NCBI GenBank assembly: GCA_013399875.1
Contig: VXAZ01003899.1
Coordinates: 1,163,817 to 1,227,816, forward strand
DNA from: Gymnorhina tibicen
Taxonomy: Eukaryota; Chordata; Aves; Passeriformes; Artamidae
DNA: 64,000 nt
Reading direction: 5' to 3'
In this document: piece after piece, positions 1 to 10,492 of the stretch
How the letters are laid out: every line of letters begins with the position of its first letter
Numbering within the stretch: the first letter of the stretch is position 1
Notes under the pieces: model-generated
Told to the model about the DNA's origin: nothing
Databases searched by the model: none
The model's input: only the letters and a program-made list of their open reading frames with translations
Translations under genes and position numbers: made by a program

Positions 1-1989
1 TCTAAGTCCTTAAGGCTTAAAATCTGCTGTAGAACCTACATTCAGAAATCAGGCCATGCTCACAGCTGGTAAAGTCTCAAGCCCAGACAGGGAAGAAGAG
101 TTCTGTTCATCTCAATCACAGTAACACATTAGGAAAGGGATACTTCGGCTGCTATTAGCCTGAAAGACCACACCATCACCAGAAGGACAAAAAAAATACA
201 AAGGAAAAAAGACTGCCTGCAATCACTCCCAGCATGAATATACATAAACAAGAGACACAATCAAAGAAGACATGCAAGCTGCTCATCAGTTACTGAAGGA
301 TGTTTGAGATACACTTTCCATACTCTCTGTTCTTCTTTCTCCTTTAAAGGACCTACAGAGTTCTGTGGATAAATAAAGCCCACATGTGTGTAAAACCCGG
401 GCCTGTACATTACACCACTGTGCATGACAGGAAACAGGAAACCAACAAAACCCCCTGGAATTTAACAAATTTGAGCAGTAATCATGGAAATATGCATTCT
501 AAAATGTGTGTGCATACATTTATATTTTGAAGTGTATTTTTCCACACGTGCATACAGACATGCATAATGTCCAAAACATAGAGTATTTTAACAGGTCCTT
601 AAATGGCCATTTTACTGTTAATTTTGTCAGGAGGGAAGATAACCTGTGTGTTGCCATCTCACACTCTTAAGTTACTCATTTCAGTAAGTCCTGTCATTAG
701 GAAGTATCTGAGTCCCAGGGGTGGTAAATACTGATCTCAAAGCTCATTGTATCTGTAATGGAATTCTCAAGCTTTTCCCATCAGGAGAATCTCTCTTCTA
801 AGGTTAGACATGTAGCAAACATCTGTGTAGATTGTTCAACCCCACGTGTTTTCAGCATGAATTTCATATACCTAAGCAGCATATCTTCATTGATAACTTA
901 GATTTGTGACAGAAAATCTTCCTATATGTAGAGGCTTTTATAAGCAAGATCAGCTTCCAAAACTTTAAACAGCTGATAGTCTTCACAGTCAAGGGGTTGT
1001 GATGTAACTGTTCTGCTCTTCTCTAAGGCTGTCTGCTAGTCAAGCAGCCAATAAACATAAATGACCTGTAATCATTACACTTAGTCACATATATTGCTAT
1101 CATTAAAGCCTCTTCGTTCTACAGCTCTGGTCATACGGACCAGGACTCAGACAGAAAAGATCCACACAAGCCAGTGTGTCCCTGTGCAGACAGAAGGGAA
1201 ACCTTTTAGATAACTGTGTTTTTAAAAAACAGCTCTTCGGAAGATGTAGCAGTGTTCAAGTACTGATGCAGGAAGCTAAGGAAGTAAAGAGTGAAAGCAG
1301 AAGAGTTGTTTCTCCGTAACTGATGGCATCAGAAACACTGTGTAAAACACTTAATTGGCAATTAAGATTTTGACATTTACTGATTGAAGCTGCTGATATT
1401 CACATTACACCAATACAAAGCATAGGACCCTGTGGAAAGTAATCCCATAAAATTATGTTAGTGACTTATGTGATGGACAGGATCATTAACCGCAGTTACT
1501 GCATTGCTCATATATACCAAAATTATACCCAGAAGGCTATCTAGCAAGGGACTTGGGTGGATATTAATTAGAGGTGACAAAAGAGAAGGCTCAGGTATCG
1601 GCCTCCTTTCCTCCCTTCCATCAGGAAAGCTGGACGGAATCACTGCAAGGACCACAGGCGGGACCCTGTAACAGCTCACAGCCCTCCTCCACTCAACACA
1701 TTCGCACTACGTTTGCAAGTCAGCCTAAACTGAAGCACCTGCATTGTCAGCATTGCTCAGTTCACTTTAAAGAGTGAGAAAAGCTGCTAAATGTGTCAGG
1801 GAACAACTAGAAAACGTAAGATGCACGTTTTTGCAGTGCAAAGCACTATAAATTAGGCAGACAGTTGATGAAGGTGAAGCTTTCCCGAGCGACAGCACAT
1901 TCAGCAGACTCTCTTTCCTCCCCAGAAAAATTTCCTTCTGCAAAAGAAAAAAACATCTCCTTCTAATATGTATGCATAGCACTACTCAC

Positions 1990-2101
1990 CACTGGCCTGG
2001 GCACTCTCAAGCAGAGTTATATTTAATAAATTAAATATGTATTGTCCTAATTGGCATGAGGAACATAAATATTTCGTATTTGGTGAAATTACTACAGTTA
2101 G
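1990..2101 (-). other. Exon-like interval (unproven)
   Basis: Read on the minus strand, a pyrimidine-rich acceptor ending GTGTCAG precedes position 2101, and a GTGAGT donor follows position 1990. The 112 bp between them is open in one frame for 37 codons (beginning LTVVISPNTKYLCSS) and continues in frame from the acceptor side. The peptide has no domain I recognise. No partner exon with matching phase was identified, and the interval lies in otherwise non-coding DNA. Pseudo-exons with this quality of splice signal are common in vertebrate introns, so this is a candidate only. Confidence 0.15.
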
Positions 2102-5100
2102 CTGACACGGGTGGGGAACAGCATGATGTATGATTTCTGCAGCTAAACTGGCATTTGTGCTTCCACGCACCAGCGGCCAGCGGAGCCCCAGCAGGGAAAG
2201 CTCTGCTCAGGGGAGAAGTTATTCCCCGTAGAGCCAAGCATCCTGTGCTGCCAGCTCCCAGGAGAGAGGGACAGAGCACCCAGGAGTTACCCAGGAGCAA
2301 GCAGCGATGCTCAGCCAGCTGTGCAGAGCACTCGGTTAACTCCTGACTCTACAGACCGCACTTCAAGGGGGCAAGACAAAACAAAAGCCCCAAATGAAGT
2401 GTGCAAGAAAAAGAGGGAAAGGAATCTAACAGTCTGTGATCATTTTCTTCAGCACCAAGTTGTTTTCTCTTCCCTAAACTGCTGCACTTCTTCTCTAAGG
2501 CAAACAGGATTCAAAAGAGCAAAAGATAAAGATACAAATCAGGATTTGGATGACAGAGAGTTATCACTGAAGAAAGGTACTTCCAGTCCTCCTGAAGCTC
2601 CTATCTCCGAAAGCAAACAGGCACAAAACCAGCCAAGCTAAGAAAAAGGTTTTCACAGAGTCTATTTCACAAAAGGCAAAGGAGAAAACAAGGTCTTTCT
2701 AAAAGCCCAGACCTGTTTGCTGATGTGTTTAGGTATTTTTATGCATCAAAATGGATAATAAGGGCCACTAAGGATGCAGCTGATACCACCATATCATACC
2801 AGAGCAAGACTGAGAATGGCTCTGAAACAATTAAAACAGAATGGCAGAAGAGAGATCAAGACACAGTAAGTCATCGCCTGTGATTTATACAACAGTGAAT
2901 CAGCAAAGGCAATTCAGTACCATAGGTTTGTGTTTTTCCCATTTAACAAAACCAGTAACTCCCTACATCTTGCTTAGTTTTGTCAAAACTTGTTACAAAA
3001 AATTTTTGAATTATTTATTTAAAAAAAAACCAAAACAGAACAACAAACCATTAAAATACATTCATATTTAATATGTTCCTTCTCCCTCTCCTCTAAAGTA
3101 AAACCATTTACTGCACAACCAGGAATACAGTCTGAGAACTGTAGATAATAGAAAAGGGAAAGATGAAGAACCACCAGCAAGTCCTGATCTCTGTTTTTTT
3201 ATTGCAGATCCATTCTACAGGCTTGTTTAAGCTTTGTTATCTTCCTTAAACCATTTGACCTCCGTATGTGATTAATATTTTCTGCAGTACTGCGCATGTG
3301 TAATCTTTGAATATGGAAATCACTGTACCAATGCAAGATATTATCATTGCAAAAACTCTGCAGGAGAGTGAGATTGACTTGGAAATCAATCACTTCTGAC
3401 TTCCAGTGTTAAAGTTAAATTAATTTTTCTAAGCAATCCATCTACAAAATGTATCAGTTTTATGAAATTTGGATATTAAAAATAAGGAGACAGTCATGAT
3501 TTCAGAATTATCTAAACCAATTCAGTATGTAAAGGAATAATTTGCTGCTGTCAAAAGCTAATGTCACTTAATTCTTGTCTTGTTAAATCATCTGATGCCC
3601 CTCTCTTTTTTAGTTAAACAAAGATAAATAATAAAAGCAATTTACAGCTAGAAGATGTTAGGGTTCTGCAGCTGTTCAATGTCTTCTGGGCAGATTAGAT
3701 TCTGTAATGAGAAGTTACAAGCCTCATTTTATAAAAGCTGTTGCTGTCTTGGGAAAAACATCAGTGAATAAGATTAGAAAACCCTTTTCCTTCATGAACC
3801 TATTACACTAGCAAGCTGATTACTTGGCATATGTTTGATACCTTCATAGCTGGAAAACAGTAATTTGTTTCAATGATTTTTTCCCATCAGTCATAAAGTC
3901 AAAATATCTCCTCTAATATTACCCTACCTCTGATTCAGCCAGGAAAAACAGAGACAAATCCATGGGAGCAAAACTCACACCAACCAGAATTAATTTAACT
4001 TCCCTAAAAAAAGGTTCTACTGAACTAACTATAACGAACATTAAATTATAACAAGTTATCAACTTCCTGTTCCTTGTGGGACAAAAATAATGTTCTAAGA
4101 TTAGGAATGCATTTAGAAGAAACTTATTGGAAGATCCACAACCATATGTGAATGAATTTTATGGCAACTTAATAATATGTGTAGCTTTTAAAAATTGGGA
4201 AGAAAGAAAATTCCCTGTTTATCAATCTTGTCAGCTAAACATTCATGTCAGGGAATCCCACTAACAAAGGGGTTGTAATTAGGCCCTGGGTAGGTAATTA
4301 GCAGGCACCCTGTGAAATCTACCCTCTCAGATCAATCTAGAAGTACTTGATTTGATCTTTATTCTGGGGACACCTGGAGTTTAGACTAAGCTGGGCTACA
4401 AAACTTGTTTCCACTGTCCAAACACCTTCTGTTTACCTTCACCTTATTTTAGTGAAATTCTGAGTACTGTTAAACAACCACTCACACCATCTCCACTGCA
4501 TATCCCCCTGAATGTTGGCTTTATGTCTATTAGAGAAATTTATTTCCAGGAACGTTGCAACACTTAGCAATTCAAGTGCCTGGAGTCACTAATAGGTGGG
4601 AAAAATAACACTATCTTGAACAAACATGAGAAAACTCCAACCTGTAATTATCTAACAAACTCTGTGAGAGTCGTACATAGTTAGTACCAACTGGTGGGAG
4701 TTGGATAATGATGGGGGCATTTGTGTTAACTCTTTGGAGCCTACTAGAAAAAGCAGCTCTATTTTCTGGTGAAATGAAAACAAGGCTTCACATGACCCAC
4801 ATTATGTAAATGGCCAAATAATTTAAATAATATGCTTAAAATCTGCTCTATCATGTGCCAGTGCTATATTCTGGCTAATTCTGCTTCAGGCTATTAAAGT
4901 CTACTTTTCTTAGTTCCACCTACAGTTAAAATATGGTGTTTCTATTTGCTTTCTAAATGTGTGGTGAACACACTTCTGAATTAGCGCTATCCCACTGCTG
5001 TGACACTCTAGAGGTGTTTGTATTTTAGTGCTGGCAGAGAGTGATGTGCAGTCAGAAAAGCACCAGGATGATTGGAATTAATCTTCCGTTATTCTTGATA

Positions 5101-5334
5101 CTGATACTTAAACTGAGATGACATAATCTTGAGATTTACATTTTTCTTGCTTCATCTGGTTTCTTCTCTCAACATCCACTCTTGAATTTCTTACACCACC
5201 CATACTGACTTAGCAGGAGTTGTGGGTGCACAAGCAAACTGAAGGTTTGACTTTTCAGTCCTCTGTGTCACTGGTGGGATTTCCCAAAGCACAAAAGCAT
5301 GTCATCATTTAACATCTGTCTTACTGCACTTCAG

Positions 5335-5516
5335 GTAGCTAAACATTCATTTTCCTTAAACATTTCACAGGTGCTACAAACATTTAAGACTGCTATGATA
5401 TTTTACACTGAACTTTTGTGTGTCCTTACAAGAAGTTACCACGCCTATAACACATCCTCCTTCCAGACTGAACAACCATCCCAGCATTTAACAGCAAACC
5501 ACGGTGAAACCTCCAT
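5335..5516 (+). other. Exon-like interval with strong GTAAGT donor (unproven)
   Basis: An acceptor-like run ending CACTTCAG is followed by an open frame that runs to a consensus GTAAGT donor after position 5516. A second acceptor, ending TTTCACAG, would start the exon at 5371 in the same frame. The frame reads about 60 codons (near its end TSSFQTEQPSQHLTANHG) and meets a stop exactly at the donor, as expected if the donor were used. No domain, signal peptide or membrane segment is evident. There is no neighbouring exon that fixes the phase. It could equally be a chance pseudo-exon. Confidence 0.17.
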
Positions 5517-6190
5517 GTAAGTCAATGCAAACTCTATTCTTGCTTTCAGCACAGCCAGGGTTTCTGCAGTTTTCTGAAGTCCTAAAAAGCCTCTGAAGAG
5601 GGAGGAGCTCCCCCAGCTGCAGTCTTTCCCTGACTGGAATACCAGGCTGCTGTGTTCATTCAGTGCAGGATGACGCCCTGTGCTCAGCTCTAGGAATACA
5701 GCCTGGACCCAAACTGCAGTTTAAAATCTAAGGGGAAGTGAAATGCCATCGCTAATGATGAGCTAGGCCTAATTAAACCTTTAAAATCTCTCTGATGTCT
5801 TCTGGTAGAGCTAACTATTCCCTGAAGATGATAAGGAATACACAAAATACCCTAGCATAGGATTGTGGACATCCTACCAAACCACTTACAAGTAAGCAGA
5901 TAAAATTGCGTTCTCACCTAGTGCTGAATAAGGTTTGAAATATTTCCATCTTTGTAAAGGTGATTTCTAGTTCAGAGTTTGGGAAGTAGACTCAAATAAA
6001 GAAACAGAATATAAACTATTGTTTGTAGGCCACACCTTAGCTGAACACTGGAATTGGCTCACTTTGCTTACATGAAAATTGAAAAATATTTATTCTTAAG
6101 TGAGAAGGTTTATGTCAAATTTCACTTGATGTGAAAAGGTTTAGCCAAAATAAAACCTGAGTGGCAGATTGCAACACAACTGTGATCGGA

Positions 6191-6234
6191 CCATTAATTA
6201 TTTTACCACTGCTGTGTATCGCCGTAATTAATGG
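6191..6234. promoter_or_regulatory. 10-bp inverted repeat of TAATTA homeodomain-type sites
   Basis: CCATTAATTA at 6191-6200 is repeated as its exact reverse complement TAATTAATGG at 6225-6234, with a 24-bp spacer. Each arm contains the TAATTA core bound by many homeodomain proteins (established knowledge of that family). The mirror arrangement with a spacer of about two helical turns could suit a dimer or paired binding. Regulatory function is an inference, because AT-rich DNA produces TAATTA often; the full 10-bp identity is less expected. Confidence 0.25.
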
Positions 6235-6866
6235 CACTCCGTGAGACCAACACAGGGAATTAAAAAGATAAAATTTTCTTTTAATGAAAAGAAATTGCAG
6301 ACATGAAAGGCCACTATATGAAAAAGGGATCTTGATTCTGCAGTACTAAAAAAACCTGTAACCTGATTAAAAGGCATTTGGAAGCACAAAACTAGATGTG
6401 TTAAAGAGGTAAGGATTATAGTTACAGTTAAAGTCACCAAAACAAAGGAATAAAGATACATGTTCCTCCACTGCAACACATGGGCTCTGTTCCATGCTTT
6501 TTGGTAAAGCAAAAACCCCACTGCAAATCAAACAGACTACAGAATAGCTTGAATGTACCATTCTGTATTTCAGCACAAACTGTATCTTTAAAATAATGAC
6601 AGTTTCTCTCATCTTTTCAATCCTAAAGCACTTTAAAACTACAGCCCAGAAATACATGGACAGAGAGAAATTAAAGCAACTGAAGCTGAAATATGCTACT
6701 TAGGAATCCAAAGTTTGTTTACACCATTAGAAGGCACTCAAATATATATCCCCATAAATGACAAGGTCCCAGCAGCAAATTAACAGGAACAATTTTCCCA
6801 TCTCAGGAGCTGTCAAGATGGGCTCTGTTAGCCAATTTATCTTACTCTAGCACATCTCTGGTGCTT

Positions 6867-6960
6867 GTCAATCAATACGTGAAACATTTGGTGTTGATTG
6901 CCATTTTTCTATCCACTTCCTTTTGCCTCTTGTACCAGGCAATTTACTGCAAGTCAATCA
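6867..6960. promoter_or_regulatory. Cluster of PBX/HOX-like TGATTGAC sites
   Basis: GTCAATCAAT at 6867-6876 and GTCAATCA at 6953-6960 are both reverse complements of the TGATTGAC core recognised by PBX-type TALE homeodomain proteins. A related TTGATTG lies at 6894-6900. Three such matches lie within 94 bp, in a block that also carries balanced, non-repetitive sequence of the sort seen in conserved non-coding elements. Conservation cannot be judged from one sequence, so enhancer function is an inference. Confidence 0.25.
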
Positions 6961-8174
6961 AGGTTGAAGCAGACCTTGTTTAAATAAAACACTGTTGAGT
7001 TCTTTTCACACCAACAATTTCAAAAACAGAATGAGCTGTAGCTCTTCACATTTACATTTATACTACTTTTTCTGTTTTTCCCAAATGCCATGCTCAAGCT
7101 GTAAGTCATAACTAAACTCAGCCGAAGGCTTATGGAGAAATCAGTCAAGGAAGATGAACTGCATATAACTGTATATGCTTTTGCTGTCAAAAATTCAGGC
7201 TATCAATGGACACAGAGAACATTAAAAAGTACTTAAGTAATCTGGGATTGTTTCTTTTTCACCCTTGCTTGAAGTCAGGTCTCAACATCAGAAAAACAAC
7301 TTCTAACTTGTCTGAATTTCTTAACTCTGGATCATTATTTCAAATATTCATTTATGCTGGTATTTTAAGGTAAGAGAGCTCAACTACAGTGTTTATAACT
7401 GCATGTTACGAATAAATATATGGAGAAAGTCAATTCTCCCAGCTTAGGCCTTGGTCCCATGCTAAACACGCCGACAGCTTCCCTCTCACATCCAGATGAA
7501 ACAATTGCAGAACAGTCCCAGGTCACATCACATCTAATTTTGGCACTACCTTGGCATAACCTGTGAGCAGTGAGGCAGAGAAATAGGGCAGAAAGAACAT
7601 CCTCTGCACTACATAGTTTTACAGGTATACAACTGAAACAATATGCACTTACAGTATGCAACACTTGGAATTCTTAAGACTTTGAATTTGCTTCTGCACA
7701 GTAACTTGGTTTTACAAACAATACCTACAAAACTTCTCTACTGTGCACGATGATGTTTCAGTTTTTAGGTTCGCCATGGAGTGCAGAATTAACCCCATGA
7801 CAATTAACAACAGTGGCACACAGAACTGCTGGTACTACTGGTTCTGAGTTAGAAAAGCCATTAAGCACCTGAGCCACTCATTTAGGTGCTACAACTACAG
7901 AGACTGGCATCAATTTATTAAGTTTAAAACCATTATTTATTATATCCCCATACGGTAAATCCAACAATGTACAAGAACAACAAAAGAAAATGCAAGTCAG
8001 ACCAAGCCCTAAGATCCCCAAAGGAGTAACCTCTCATGGGTAACACAGCACATATTCCTTTCGTAACAAAGTGAAACAAAGTGACTGTTACTGTTTTTAG
8101 AAAGACCATCCACTCCTCCCCTTAATTCTGAAAGATACAAAAGGGCCGGACATTCAAAACCCCACAAACTCAAT

Positions 8175-8248
8175 CACATATACATATGCTAGCATATAGA
8201 GAATACATAGTATTTTAGAGATATTTCATATATATACACACATATGAG
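8175..8248. repeat. Degenerate AT/CA-rich simple sequence
   Basis: Alternating pyrimidine-purine steps (CATATACATATG, CATATATATACACACATATG) are scattered through this stretch with interruptions. It is a degenerate microsatellite-like region and not a clean array. No gene-related feature is seen. Confidence 0.5.
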
Positions 8249-9060
8249 ACTAAATACATCACACTCTTTATGCTAGAAAATGAATGGCCATTGAAAGAGA
8301 AAAAATCCTCAGTTTCTTCTCTGGTCAACAACTTACAAATTTGCAAAAACTCTCAATATTGCCTGTAACTAACACCTTGTAAAATTTAATGCCAAGAAGA
8401 TCCCTGGCCATGTGCTTGTACTTTCATATGAGACCTAATATCTTCTTGATCTATAGCGCACAGAAGGAAATAGATAAAATGCCTGTAACAGAGTCAGAGA
8501 CTGAGTAAAAAATAAAACAAGTGCATTACAAGGCACATACAATCACCAGTCCCCTCCTGAGCAGTGTATTTAAAAAATCCTTACATTCTGCCAGCATAAC
8601 GAATGCTACAACTCAAATGGGATGCATTTCACTATCTTTTGGGTAAAGAATGCTCCCGATCTCCAGAATAATTATAAAATAATAAATGTTAAACAGTTTA
8701 GAGTACTAGTCTCTTAAGAAGGAAAAACCTCTGCTGTTTATCCTCCCCAAGGGGCTACTGCAGGTAACCCTTCTCAGGCAGGCCCCAATCTAAGGATCTT
8801 CCTTTACTCTGCCACAAGTAATAGGTGAAAAAAAAACCCCAAAAAATCACTTAATGTAAGAATTAGGTGTATACCACCTATATGGATGCTATATAAACAC
8901 ATACAAATATAGACATGCACAAACACAAGTATATGTGTATGCACACTGGGATACGTGGGGTCCTAACACTACCAAGAGTTGATCTTTGAGTTATTTTCAG
9001 GAAAAAGTCTCATTAGTCATGAGAAGGAAGTTATATGTTTTACTCAACACTGATGCCACT

Positions 9061-9142
9061 AAAACAAACAAACAAACAACAAAACAAAACCCAAAGTAAA
9101 CAAACAAAAAAAACCCCCAAACCAAAACCAACAAACCAGCAA
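9061..9142. repeat. A-rich low-complexity tract (AAAC-type)
   Basis: Nearly all bases are A or C in repeats of AAAC or AAAAC, ending in an A8C5 run and ACCAAAACCAAC. There is no upstream retroposed coding sequence that would make it a poly(A) tail that I can recognise. It is best described as low-complexity sequence. Confidence 0.75.
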
Positions 9143-10378
9143 GCTGGAGGTATTAAAAAGTATGTCCTGCAAGGCAAAACCAGTTAGCCTGATTTATGCC
9201 AATATGATGTAAGATCTGCTTCAGTAACAATAGCCAGGAGCCCACAGTAAAAACTATCATAGAAGTAGTATAACAATTCCAGATTCCCAGTTTTAATTAA
9301 GGGTGATTTTCCTGCCGTCTTCCAAAAGATGCCTCCTACACTAAAGCACGAAGAACGACACTTACATAACACTTATTTTAGAATTTTCAGTGATAGGAGA
9401 TCACTTACATATCACGAAATTTCCCTTTCATTCCACTGCACCTATCTAAAACATTCCTAGGAAAAAAATCCTCAGAAAGCTCTGAGCTTATTCAAATCTA
9501 AATTTTGCCTCAGGCCAAGGCATGCATGAGATTTTTACAGTCCTCTCAGCTACATGGATGCTACTCAGAGTTTGCAGGAAGCTCGTGTCTGGAATTCAGG
9601 TTTACAGCTGGGCTTGGTCAAGTTATTGGAAAAGCATTTCCTCCAAAATGAACTCAGACACAACAAACAAACCCCCTACACCTGCTTAGGAAGTGTTTCT
9701 CTTGGCTCACAGCAAAGCCTGTCTTTTCATTGGTAGGATTTTTCCCCAACAAGTTGTACCAATTTTCTGGTGCGTGCTTTCTGACTGTGAACATAAAAGG
9801 CAATGTAAAATGTTTCTGCCACAGAAGGAAGCAATAGGTGATGGGTGCAGTTATTTATTAACTGAATGCCCTAAATAAGCAACTGGCTGAGGTCAGAGAA
9901 ATTCACAGCCTGTCCCCTCTCTTCCCAGCCCCAAGTCCTCTGTCCTCCAAATCTTCTCAGACTTTCCACTAGGGCCCTACAAAGGCTGAACACAAGGTTT
10001 GATGGATTTCAGGAGAATGTAGATGAAGTTAGTAAGACAGAGAGGCTCAGCATAGAGAGAAGCAGTGTACAGCGCCAGAGGGTTACAAAGAGTTAGTTAC
10101 GATTCTCTCTGAAAAGGCAATCACATCTTCCACTGTCCTTACCATCAGGCAAAAGTCCAGCACTTCTGTCTCTTCCCACCCTCTTTTTTTCCCCTCCAAC
10201 ACCAGATTCTTTAAAACCTTAATTTTGACAAGAACCTGCAATTTTAGCTGCTAAGAGAACTTTCCTGTCTCTCTACAGCCCCAGGGACTAATTGAGAAGA
10301 TTACCTGAAGGCTTGAGGTCTAAACGCTTGAGTAAGAAAAACCTGCTTAAAACAACTTCTACAAAGAATGCTGACAGA

Positions 10379-10492
10379 AATAGGAACAACAAGGAGATCT
10401 TCCTGTCAGTGCAGGATTTATAATCACAAATGACGAATAGGAACAACTAGGAGATCTTCCTGTCAGTGCAGGATTTATAATCACAAATGACA
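10379..10492. repeat. 57-bp tandem duplication, two copies
   Basis: Positions 10379-10435 and 10436-10492 are two head-to-tail copies of a 57-bp unit that begins AATAGGAACAAC and ends near CACAAATGAC. They differ at one internal base (A versus T after AATAGGAACAAC) and at the last base. The near identity indicates a recent duplication, or one kept homogeneous. Because 57 is a multiple of three, a minus-strand open frame runs through both copies and shows the same peptide twice; I read that as a by-product and not as a gene. Confidence 0.95.

Larger units (their letters stand above)
1..10378. other. Unique non-coding DNA, no recognisable gene
   Basis: This stretch is AT-rich single-copy-looking sequence. 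Open frames on both strands are short and have no recognisable domains. Within it I can separate two exon-like intervals (1990-2101 and 5335-5516), a paired homeodomain-type inverted repeat (6191-6234), a cluster of TGATTGAC-type sites (6867-6960), an AT/CA-rich stretch near 8.2 kb and an A-rich tract near 9.1 kb. A somewhat GC-richer patch lies at about 2155-2340. No CR1, LTR or tRNA-like sequence was recognised. The reading as intergenic or intronic DNA is an inference. Confidence 0.7.
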
